64,000 bases of DNA from Choristoneura fumiferana (Eukaryota; Arthropoda; Insecta; Lepidoptera; Tortricidae). Position 1 is the stretch's first letter; each line of letters starts with the position of its first letter. The translations under genes were made by a program, and so were the position numbers. Positions 1 through 8,341 of this stretch are shown piece after piece. The DNA lies in assembly GCF_025370935.1 (NCBI RefSeq), contig NC_133490.1, forward strand, positions 9,171,083-9,235,082, written 5' to 3'. The notes beneath the pieces are model-generated. The model had not been told where the DNA came from, did not search any database, and was given only the letters and a program-made list of their open reading frames with translations.

Positions 1-75
1 GTTGCCTGCAACTCTCGCGATGTCGTCAGTCCACCTAGTGGGAGGCTGCCAACGCTTCGTCTTCTGGTTCATGAT
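1..75 (-). mobile_element. LINE reverse-transcriptase tail fragment
   Basis: The minus strand matches the copy at 49920-50045, which reads VGRPPTRWNDDI, a typical end of a non-LTR retrotransposon ORF2. One G is missing here, so the motif is frameshifted. It is a decayed fragment. Confidence 0.5.
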
Positions 76-124
76 CGCCACTCGAGGACTTTTCGCCCGC
101 AACGGTAGTATTGTAGTTATAAGA

Positions 125-640
125 TTCTATTTAATATAGAAAATACAAACTGAGACATGGCTGCACAGAAAAACCAGAAAAAGTGACCAGCACTGGGAAT
201 CGAACCTAGGCCCTCAGCAATCCGTGCTGCGTGCTATAACCCCTACACCACTGCTGGACGGAATTAAGACATGAATTTTCCTACGCATACATATCTCAGG
301 TTACTTATTTCTACTATGCTAATTAAGCAGCAGCACTAGCGACATCTATGTTTCGTCGACAGACGTCACACTAACCAACCGCTCACCCACACAAGAGATG
401 TCGCGACTAAGCAATCAAATTATGATTGTTTTTTTGAGTTCTTTTTGTATTTGTTATTTCAACTCAAAATTTGTTAGTTTTACGGGTTTTCGTGAAACCA
501 TATCGAAAACACAAACTCTCTCGCTTTCTGGTTTTCTGTGCATCCATGTCTCAGTTTGTAGTTTCGATATGGTTTCACGGGATACCCGTAAATGTAACAA
601 AATTGGAGTTGAAATAAAAAGTACAAAAAGACTCCAAAAA
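125..640. repeat. SINE-1 composite, minus copy followed by inverted tail
   Basis: The minus strand holds a tRNA-like core (about 180-260) with box B GGTTCGATTCC (slightly diverged here) and its 5' leader up to about 420. From about 430 the same 3' tail appears twice in opposite directions around a CGAAAACACAAACT/AGTTTGTAGTTTCG inverted repeat. It ends in the family hairpin TTGGAGT (603-609) / ACTCCAA (631-637). Other copies lie at 2.4-2.9, 10.5-11.1, 37.5 and 48.5 kb. Confidence 0.75.
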
Positions 641-863
641 ACCAATCAATAATTTTATGCCATTATATTATTTATTAATAATATTATGCCATAATTTGTC
701 TTCATCTGACTTAAAATTTCCAAGTTATTTTCTGACTCATATTGCGTCTGGCTGTACGTGACTTTTCAGTGAATTTAAGCCTCACAAAATGCAACGTGTC
801 ACTTTATAACTATATGGCTGTGAAGACATACATACATAATAGTGTACAAAGAATTGACGGTCA

Positions 864-961
864 GGGCCCGATTGCATAACAAAATACAAGCTAATATTAT
901 TAGCGATTTTGTATTGAAATTCACTAATACTATTAGCTGTACTTTATTTGCAATTGGGCCC
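864..961. mobile_element. 98-bp palindromic MITE-like element
   Basis: It begins GGGCCCGATTGCA and ends TGCAATTGGGCCC, and the inverted similarity runs inward over most of its length (GCTAATA against TATTAGC). It has no coding capacity. No clear target-site duplication is visible. Confidence 0.65.
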
Positions 962-1029
962 AGATCACTTTTTTTACAGGTTACAATCTTTCAACTCGTA
1001 ATATTCAAGTTGTAGTACCCAAGTAATTA

Positions 1030-1135
1030 GATCTATGGCCTCATAAGCAGAGGATCGGGGGTTCAAACCCAGGCACTTATGAGTTTTTCGGAATTTATGT
1101 GCGAAATTACATTGTCTTCTTTTTTGAGAGGGCTG
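1030..1135 (+). repeat. SINE-3 fragment
   Basis: It holds GCAGAGGATCG followed by a box-B-like GGGTTCAAACCC and the family's TTTTTCGGAATT body. It is 3' truncated. Related copies at 24.5 and 42.6 kb are longer. Confidence 0.6.
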
Positions 1136-2289
1136 CAGCAGTGGATGTCATCAATGACTCATCATCATCAGCTGGAAGACGTCCGCTGTCAAACAAAGGG
1201 TACAGGACCCGCGATAAAGATTGCACATCGGTCTTCTGAAAAAGACAATTGGCTGTACACGACGATTTCCGAACACTGTCGACCGTCCATCAATCATCTT
1301 TACGTCAAATTAATGACATGTAAATTTCGGATATCTATAGAGAGCTGTTACTACTAGAAAAGGATAGTTCCCTCTTTTTCCTAAAGATGCCATCGTACAG
1401 AATAAATTTGGGGGGTTCAACTACTCTTATTATATAATATATTTCATCTAAATATGTCCATACTCTATTGCACCTGTACAACGGCTGACAAATATCACAT
1501 AAGTACTGTGTGACAACGCTCTACGAAGTCGAAATTAGCCGAGTCTCTTTTGAAAATGAAATGAAAATGAAAATTGTTTATTTCCCTTATGAACTAGTCT
1601 ATAATTTCCTTTAGTGGTAGGGACATCCTTTTAGGTGAGTAAACCTGTGTTAGGATGCCCCGCTCCTCCATAACTAAGTATTAGGGAAGTATACTTATAC
1701 AGGAAATATTACAATAAGAAAAATTACTTATATTCTTAATTTACTCTAAATAACGGTGATGTGTGTGTGCATGTGTGTGTGTGTGTGTGTGTGTGATATG
1801 CCACATATTAGGTACACTTAATATTTAGCTCGGTACAATAATAGCTCCGTGTCATCATAGCTTAGTTGTTTCAGCCATGTAGTTAGTTTCATCTACATTT
1901 GTATAGGATTAATTGATGAATATTGACTATTTTTCTAAAGACCGAATATTGACTATTTTTCTATTTACTCTTTCCAAAGACCGATGTGCAATCTTCATGG
2001 CCGGGTACTGACTGTATTTTAAAACGCCACAATGAACGACCACTCGTCTAGATTAGATAAGGTAATTAAAGACCGTTTTATAAGCATACGAACCTTCATG
2101 TATGAGCGGGAATCGAACCGAAAACACGCAGACACGGATAGTCCATGAAACGCCGAAGTATGCCGAATACGTAGGCAAAGGTTAGTCTACGTTAACCAAT
2201 GGATTAGGAATGTAACAAGGAGTACTCATGGAGAAGATTACCCACTTTTAAGTTTAAAGTTATCACAGTCAATAGTTTAATCATATAAT
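1136..2289. other. Intergenic, no gene seen
   Basis: About 1550-1740 looks like the reverse complement of a LINE 3' end, but I could not place it in a family. A 26-base unit starting GAATATTGACTATTTTTCT is repeated near 1917 and 1945. The rest is unique AT-rich sequence with no ORF worth reporting. Confidence 0.5.
1760..1795 (+). repeat. (TG)n microsatellite
   Basis: Alternating TG, interrupted once by CA at about 1770. Confidence 0.95.
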
Positions 2290-2296
2290 GATAAAC

Positions 2297-2335
2297 GAAT
2301 TTTACGCGGACGGAGACGCGAGCCACAGCTAGGGT
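2297..2335 (+). mobile_element. HEL 3' end only
   Basis: TTTTACGCGGACGGAGACGCG followed by AGCTAGG matches the GC hairpin plus CTAG terminus of the Helitron-like copies at 20.2, 24.0 and 45.1 kb. The 5' part is absent. Confidence 0.5.
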
Positions 2336-2394
2336 TTACTCAATTTCAATTCAATCTGACGCGCTGAAAGTGGGTAAATTCTAATTACTTGACT

Positions 2395-2545
2395 GTACAA
2401 GTACTTACCAGAAAAATAAGACCAGCACTGCGAATCGAACCCAGGTCCTCGGCATTCCGTACCGTGTGCTAAACCGCTACACCACTGCTGGACAACGGTA
2501 CAGACACGAATTTCCCCTATGCTCCACATATCTCAGCTTTTTAGT
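2395..2545 (-). repeat. SINE-1 copy, minus
   Basis: The tRNA-like core read on the minus strand has box A TGGTGTAGCGG and box B GGTTCGATTCG. It is flanked by the family leader ending in AGATATGTGGAGCATAGGGG. It faces the plus copy at 2555-2860 head to head. Confidence 0.8.
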
Positions 2546-2554
2546 GTCTTATTT

Positions 2555-2860
2555 AGTCACTTAATATAGGTACAGATGTCGCTAGCGTCACTGCTTAAGT
2601 GACTAAATGAGAAACAAACAAGCTGAGATATGTGGTGCATAGGGGAAATTCGTGTCGGTACCGTTGTCCAACAGTGGTGTAGCAGTATAGCACACGGCAC
2701 GGAATACCGAGGACCTGGGTTCGATTCCCATTGGTCTTATTTTTCTTGTTTTTCTGTGCATCTATATTTCAGTTTGTATTTACAATTTAGGTTTTACGGG
2801 ATGACCGTAAAAGTAAAAATTTGGAATTGAAATAAAAAATACAAATCTGTACAAATACCG
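2555..2860 (+). repeat. SINE-1 copy, plus, with leader and tail
   Basis: The leader (2575-2660, with GATGTCGCTAGCG) runs into the tRNA-like core, with box B GGTTCGATTCC at 2718-2728. The tail TTTTACGGGATGACCGTAAA and an A-rich end near 2850 follow. The leader upstream of the tRNA-like part is also present in other copies, so it belongs to the element. Confidence 0.8.
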
Positions 2861-3094
2861 TTAGCAAAAAGTATCAACTCATAGAAGAGCTTGTTATTAC
2901 AAAAAGATTCTAACAAAACTTATGTTGGCTCAAGTACACCATCTTAGTGCCAGTTATTCTGCGTCATTGTCTCTAACCAGAATACCGTGGCACTGACTGA
3001 GAAGTATAAAGAACTTAAACGGAACGGGTTAAAGTTTAAAACAACAACAATTAGAATAGAATTGATTTGATTCTAAATTAAAGTCATCGTTTTT

Positions 3095-3605
3095 AAGGTT
3101 CCGTAGTCAAATAGGAACCCTTATAGTTTCGCCGTGTCTGTCCGTATGTCTGTCTGTCCGCGGCTAAGCTCAGAGACTGTTAGTACTAGAAAGCAGTAAT
3201 TTGGCATGAATATACATTAAATGGTGAAATAAATTAAACTAAAAATAATTTTTTAGGGTTCCTCCCCTAGACGTAAAGTGGGGTGTTTTTTTTCTCGACT
3301 AACCCTATAGTTTAGCGTATCGTTGGATAGGTCTTTAAAAACCATAAGGGGGGCAAACCACCAGAGAAGACAGTTTTTCAATTCAGTGATCTGTTTGCGA
3401 AATATTCAACTTTAAAGTGCAACTTTTCATTAAAATCGAGGGTTGAACACCCCTCTAAAATTTAAACTATTGGTAGAAAAAATGAAAAACATGTAAGATG
3501 GTAGGAATATATCAAATTTGTTAGAAAATTATAACAGCTAAGATTGCTTGAGAATTATTAGTAGTTTAAGAGTAAATAGCAGCCTAAGGTATAAAATATA
3601 CCTAA
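3095..3605 (+). repeat. REP-A copy
   Basis: It starts GGTTCCGTAG, passes through a (GTCT)-rich part and CCTAGACGTAAAGTGGGG, and ends TATACCTAAACTTAG. The same order occurs at 16855-17275 and inverted at 46366-46830. It has no ORF. Confidence 0.65.
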
Positions 3606-3800
3606 ACTTAGTGTTATAAGTTTGACCGCTATGTGTGCATGTAGGCTCTTAAACTGGTGGACCGATTTGAATGCGGTTTTTTATTTGAAAGCAGCTTTTC
3701 TAGCAATGGATCTTAGACATGTTTTATCAAATTCGCTTTAGCCGTTTTTGAGATATTGAACTTTGAAGTGACAAAGTCGGGGGTTTGCCAACTTTTTGTT
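3606..3800 (+). repeat. REP-B copy fused to REP-A
   Basis: GTGTTATAAGTTTGACCGCT starts directly after the REP-A end and continues to GAACTTTGAAGTGACAAAG. REP-B copies recur at 5.5, 25.1, 32.8, 45.9, 46.3, 48.8 and 49.7 kb. Confidence 0.7.
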
Positions 3801-3854
3801 ATGTGTGATTTTGCATTAGAAATTTATCACGAGTTTTAAGGGGAATTTGTCGGT

Positions 3855-3990
3855 ATACCTGCACAGACTAGCGAAGCAATTCAATGGTGTGAAGTTGCCA
3901 CTCCACAATGGGCTTGCGTGAGAACTACAGCCCAAGCCCACTCGTTCTGAGAATGGGACGTGTGTAGGTAAGTATAGGCAGAGATGATGA
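3855..3990 (+). repeat. SINE-3 3' half
   Basis: TTCAATGGTGTGAAGTTGCC leads to a diverged GGGCTTGCGTGAGAACTAC and ends in a TGATGATAAT tail. The tRNA-like head is missing. Confidence 0.6.
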
Positions 3991-4304
3991 TAATAAATTC
4001 CATTAGCTCATTATGATTCTCTATCTTTTGCCCGAATTTCATGCTATTATGTATCATTTCCCATAATTTTCATTTGTCATAAATTTATTTATTATACTGA
4101 TGCTGTGTTTTCTTAAGAATTGCTATTATTTTAATTTAATCTAAACCCACCGCCTCCCATGGCATCTACAGGACCATTGAGACCAGCTGAAAGTGGCAAA
4201 AATTTGCGTACTTCAAAACTCCAACACATATAACATTTTGAATAACTAACAACATGAACATGAAGTAAAGTTGTGTCAATTTAATAATATTGTAAATCTG
4301 TTTA

Positions 4305-4440
4305 AAAAAAATATACCTCGTTGAGTTTCATGCCGGATTCTTCTCAACAGAGGTTTTTCCGAACCGGTGGTAGATTTTTTTTGACATTGCTTGTTATAGC
4401 CTAAACTGAATAAAGATATTTTGAATTGGACTTTGACTTT
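4305..4440 (+). repeat. REP-F, probable LINE 3' UTR
   Basis: TACCTCGTTGAGTTTCATGC through GAACCGGTGGTAGA to an AATAAAGATATTTTGAATTG end. An inverted relative lies at 37130-37280. The A-rich end with AATAAAG fits a non-LTR retrotransposon 3' terminus. Confidence 0.5.
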
Positions 4441-5224
4441 GAACAAGAGCAAAGATTATCTAGAGCTGTGTGGTAATGTACAGCATTGGATGATGTTTCC
4501 AATGATGATTTAGTCACTAACAGCAAAAAATCATTCCAAATTACAATTTCTTTCCCGTGAACAGCATTTAATGACAATCCATTAAAATCACTTGTATTAA
4601 ATCATGCCCATAGTAATTCAGGGGAGGTAGCTATGCCTTCATTTTTCTTCCATCTCTTTCCCTCACCGCGCAGCCGCGTCATCGTCATCACCCCTCCCTG
4701 TAGGTGGTGGGCGCCCCCCCTCGTCAGTATACCTAGAAACAAGGTCCTAGATAAAATAAACCCACACATCCATCCATTTTCGCTGCACACGTGCGTAAAT
4801 TTATACAAAATTGATGGAGATAATTACATTAACACAATGTGCGCCTATGTGCGTCGTATATAAGAGGCGAGTGCGTGTTTTTCGACGTGAGCGTTTTTGT
4901 CGCGATATTTCTTGTCTGATTGCTTTCCGCATTTATTGGAGTCGGGTATTGAATGCGATAGCTTTTATTTTAAAACACTCGTATTTTCTGTTTGAAAATA
5001 GTTTTTTTTTAATATTTTTTATAGGATAACTTTATTACTTATTTGTCAGTCTACTCCTGATTATTATCACCTTCTTCTAAGGCGTATACTCTTAGCAGAC
5101 TGTTCATGGCAGTAGGATGACGCTCAGTGAACCTTGATGACGATTTTCTTGGGAAAGCGGAGTGGATCCTGCATATACATATACTCGTAGATGTGCTTCT
5201 ACTGAATAAAAAGTCATCAGCTTA
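4441..5224. other. Mostly unique DNA with a TATA-like site
   Basis: A GC-rich patch (4655-4725) is followed by TATATAAG at 4857-4864 on the plus strand. I see no TCAGT initiator about 30 bases downstream and no convincing exon beyond it, so promoter activity is only a possibility. Confidence 0.3.
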
Positions 5225-5227
5225 TTT

Positions 5228-5412
5228 ACCTACTAGCTTTTGCCCGCGGCTTTGCGTGGAATTCGGTCATCGTGCTCTGTTTCCTCGGGAACTATGCATT
5301 TTTCCGCGATTAAAAGTAGCCTATGTCACTCTCTGGCCCATTATCTATCTCTATGCCAAAAGACGGACAAACACACACGCACACTTTCGCATTTATAATA
5401 TTAGTATGGATT
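5228..5412 (-). mobile_element. HEL copy, minus
   Basis: Read on the minus strand it starts ATTATAAATGCGAAAGTGTG and ends with the GC hairpin and AAAAGCTAG. It is diverged and slightly shortened compared with the copies at 20.2 and 45.1 kb. Confidence 0.7.
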
Positions 5413-5494
5413 CACTTATTATTACATTATTTACATAAATGCCAAATTACTAGACTTAAAATATAATGAAGTCGTCAAAGGTAATGATGTATTT

Positions 5495-5660
5495 ATATTA
5501 GAAAAATTTAAAACCCCTGACAGCGTTATTTCAATGATCAATATCTCAAAAATGGCTAAACCGATTTCAATGAAACAAAGATAAGAACCACCGCAACAAA
5601 ACTCGTTTTCACATGAAAAAATTGCATCAAAATCGGTCAATCTGTTTGGAAGCTACGATG
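5495..5660 (-). repeat. Diverged REP-B copy
   Basis: It contains AATATCTCAAAAATGGCTAA and AAGAACCACCGCAACAAAA, the reverse complement of the REP-B 3' part. Confidence 0.5.
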
Positions 5661-5694
5661 CCACAGACAAACATTGGCGTCTAACTTATCATCA

Positions 5695-5830
5695 TCATTG
5701 TCATCATCATCCCAGCTTCTCTATACGTCCCACTGCTGGGCGCAGGCCTCTTCCCAAAATGAGAGGGCTTGAGCCGTATTTTTTGGAGTGCGAATAGGAA
5801 ACTTCTCACACACTATTGAATTGCTCAAAC
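5695..5830 (-). repeat. SINE-3 fragment, minus
   Basis: CCCACTGCTGGGCGCAGGCC and AATGAGAGGGCTTGAGCCGT belong to the family's 3' half in reverse. The tRNA-like head is lost. Confidence 0.6.
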
Positions 5831-6343
5831 TTTTAACCCCCCTCTTTTTAGGTCGGGGTTTAAAAAATGCATGGTCCTAGATCATTAACCCTTCCCTTTG
5901 ATTAAGGCTGGTTACACAAATCACACCCGCCTAAATAAAGCAACGCATTTTGCTCTATACCTACATTACCTATCTGCCTGAGCTGGAAGCTATTTTTAGA
6001 CCTAGAGTTGAGAGAGAAGGTCTGTTTTTGCTTGAAGCGTTTAGTGGCAGGCATGCAATTCGAAAAGGTGTGCAAGTGAGATGATAAAGCATAGAAATAT
6101 ACTGTGCGGCAAAAAATCTGGTCCTCGAATGTATGCAGTAACAGGCAATTTTGTATGTAGAGTGGGCCAAATCTTGTGCCGCTAAGTATACTATGTGAAA
6201 TTAATATTTAGTGGTAAAAACATCAGGCGTATGACGTGCACTGTTGTAAAGTCACCAGCATTAATATCTGCCACAGCGGAGCATGCAAAAATATCTGACT
6301 GACACCTCCTTCCGGCCCTAGAAATAGAGTCGTATCAGATATT
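5831..6343. other. No gene seen
   Basis: Unique AT-rich sequence. Short ORFs show no recognisable domain. Part of it may be the decayed upstream body of the LINE whose end follows at 6344. Confidence 0.4.
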
Positions 6344-6487
6344 CGTCGTTCGTGGTTTCGAGGTAGTTTCAGATTCGCGGCGTCTAAGTGCTGGAATGAC
6401 ATACCTCCTCCTATACTCGGAGTGACTAGCAGGTACACCTTTGGGCGAAAGCTTAAAGGCTATTTGTTGGCATTTCAAAAGCTATAA
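6344..6487 (+). pseudogene. LINE ORF2 C-terminal remnant
   Basis: The plus frame reads RRSWFRGSFRFAASKCWNDI and then PPPILGVTSRYTFGRKLKGY before a TAA at 6485. The pattern 'F(R)..S.FR.AA.K.WN.(I/L)P' plus a terminal 'F...LK.YL' is typical of the last residues of ORF2 in CR1/Jockey-like non-LTR retrotransposons. Nothing upstream in frame looks like an intact reverse transcriptase, so this is a truncated remnant. Confidence 0.6.
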
Positions 6488-6744
6488 TTCCATTAATTCC
6501 TCTCCCTTCCAGCACTATTACACAAAACTTCTTTTTGTTTCGGTTGTTAATTTCATGTTTCCTTTTAGCTCGCGTACCTAACGGTGTTGTATATTTGGCA
6601 AGTTAGTGTATAATAGTTATAATAATTATGTTTATGTACTAATGTTAATGTCTTTCAAAGCCATAAAATAAATAATATGTTTCATTGTTTACAAATTATC
6701 TATTTATGTAGTCTTATGTATAGTAATAAAACTGTGTAGTATAT

Positions 6745-6960
6745 CTTTGTAGCGGTCCGAGGGTCACCAACGGTGCTGGCTGAAAATCAGCGCTGGGGTG
6801 TTTATTATTAACGCTTCAGCATTATGCTGAGCCAGTGTCCTATTCACAACCGCAATGACACATACTTTCCTACGTGTTGTCTATTTGTACTTAATACTAT
6901 TGTTGTGTCTTGTGTTGTGAATAAATGTATTTTCTTTTTTCTTTCTTTTCTTTCTTTCTT
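6745..6960 (+). repeat. REP-E, LINE-like 3' UTR with CTTT tail
   Basis: GCTGGCTGAAAATCAGCGCTGG and AGCATTATGCTGAGCCAGTG lead to GTGAATAAATGTATT and a (CTTT)n tail at 6931-6962. The copy at 43865-44035 has the same order, including the CTTT tail, so the tail belongs to the element. Confidence 0.6.
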
Positions 6961-6994
6961 TATATTTATGCACGCTTGTTGTGTCAGATATTGG

Positions 6995-7100
6995 TGCTGG
7001 GGACTGTACATTGAACTCCCCCACAGACCTCCAGTGGCTTTGGTTGGAAATTTGGAAGCGGCTTGCATGCACTGTGAACCCGCGTCTCCGCGCCGACATT
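6995..7100 (+). repeat. REP-G fragment
   Basis: It shares GGTTGGAAxxxGGAAGCGGCTTGCAT and the GAACCCGCG end with 37855-37965, and more weakly with 35140-35205. Confidence 0.45.
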
Positions 7101-7863
7101 TTGCAAAATATTTAAATTGTGGGTAATTCTGTCTAATCTTTACACAAGATTTCATAGCAAAATTGGGTCTTTATACTAGTGGCGAAGCGTTATATATGTC
7201 CATGGTGAAGCCGAAGCAAAATGGCTTACATCTTTCACAAATCCTGAACGTCCTGTTGTCCTATTTTGTAAATTTGCAAGCCGGTGGGAGTCGGGTTATA
7301 CAGACGCTTCGCCACTGCTTTATACTCACATTACCAAATAACGGTTATGGTTCATAAGAACGCATTTCGCTGTATCTTATAGTTTCTAATTTCTCCATAC
7401 AGACCCATTTGGATGGATCTATATCGGCTCTCATACTTATTGAAAGTCCGAATGTAATGTTTGACAGAATGATCGTTTGTCATAACTCTTTTTTCTCTGA
7501 GGCCATTAATTGTTCAGATTTTTTATAAAACAAACCTAACCGAACCTATAGTTTTCTATTGGACGACCATTTAAAAATTTCAGAAAAAATTAAGGTTTCA
7601 GTGGGAAAAAAATTATGACAAACGATGGTTCGGAGAAAAATTACGGTATGACTAGCAAAGAGTATGCGAACTTTGGCGCTCACTTTAGTAAGATCCTGAA
7701 ATCTCAATTCAACTGCTGGATCGTACAATTCGTGTGCAAAGCCGTGGTTAAAAACTATTAATAAATTTTCATCACACTTGCTTGTAAACAGTGTCGTAAC
7801 ATGCAGGCTACCTTGGTTGCAACCCCCCAAATAAAACCCTCGACCTTAATGTGCTTGTCATGA
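7101..7863. other. No gene seen
   Basis: AT-rich, with scattered short ORFs that lack any recognisable motif. Confidence 0.4.
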
Positions 7864-7998
7864 AGCCCGTGGTCGGTAAATGAGTCAGTGCCCGTACTGA
7901 TAATGCATGGCGCACTCCTGCTGCAGGACCACATGCACACGCTTGTCAGGCACATGCTGCGGGAGGGGGAGAGCGGCGCTACCAAGAGCGCAGCTTAA
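7864..7998 (+). CDS. Coding-like GC-rich island, possible terminal exon
   Basis: The plus frame is open from just after a TGA (7861-7863) to TAA at 7996 and encodes 44 residues with no Met at its start; one stretch reads LLLQDHMHTLVRHMLREGES. The island is much richer in G+C than its surroundings, mainly at third codon positions, as in many lepidopteran exons. Acceptor-like AGs (for example GAGTCAG at about 7885) have poor pyrimidine tracts. The opposite strand is an alternative: it has a very good acceptor (CTCCCCCTCCCGCAG) but a short frame. I do not recognise the product, and it could be transposon-derived. Confidence 0.25.
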   Translation, partial: SPWSVNESVPVLIMHGALLLQDHMHTLVRHMLREGESGATKSAA

Positions 7999-8049
7999 GG
8001 TATCGCCAATATTTAAATATAAAATTTTACTCGCAAATGTAATGAAAAA

Positions 8050-8145
8050 CATTGTATGTCGCACGGGCGGTACTAGAATTACGAACATCGACTCATTAAA
8101 AACTCTCGTTCGTAATTCCTTATTTACCGCCCTTAAGACACAATG
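8050..8145. repeat. 96-nt hairpin with flanking 8-bp direct repeats
   Basis: The arms 8050-8086 and 8108-8145 pair through CATTGT, GGGCGG and GAATTACGAAC (and complements) around a loop of about 21 nt. TAATGAAA occurs on both sides, at 8040-8047 and 8151-8158. An 8-bp duplication would fit a hAT-type MITE, but the inverted repeats do not abut it exactly. The element lies about 50 bases beyond the stop of protease gene A. Confidence 0.55.
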
Positions 8146-8194
8146 TACTATAATGAAACTCCGAAATTGTACATTTGCTTTGCAACATATTTAT

Positions 8195-8341
8195 TTATAC
8201 TCCAGCATGCTTCTTGATCCATTTCCTAATGTATTTGTCGGAGACGTTCAGGTATACTCCTGGGACGCGGCCACAGCCGTAGCCGAAGGAGGAGAGCCCC
8301 ACCAGACGACCAAAAGACACGGCAGGGCCCCCGCTATCACC
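8195..8341 (-). CDS. Protease A last exon (GDSGGP)
   Basis: Acceptor TGATTCCAG|GGT. It encodes GDSGGPAVSFGRLVGLSSFG through YGC and PGVYLNVS to a TAA. The G216/G226-equivalent glycines of trypsins are present. Confidence 0.92.
   Translation of the reverse strand, partial: GDSGGPAVSFGRLVGLSSFGYGCGRVPGVYLNVSDKYIRKWIKKHAGV

Noticed and set aside
2680..2745. The SINE-1 core as a functional tRNA gene
   Set aside because: It occurs in many copies with the same leader and tail, and the anticodon arm is not convincing.
4857..4864. A TATA box driving a gene to the right
   Set aside because: No initiator at the proper distance and no supported exon downstream.
7885..8088. A third serine-protease exon on the minus strand (RVHVVLQQECAMHY)
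   Set aside because: The resemblance to the exon-4 pattern is short, the frame stops at once, and no triad exon is nearby.
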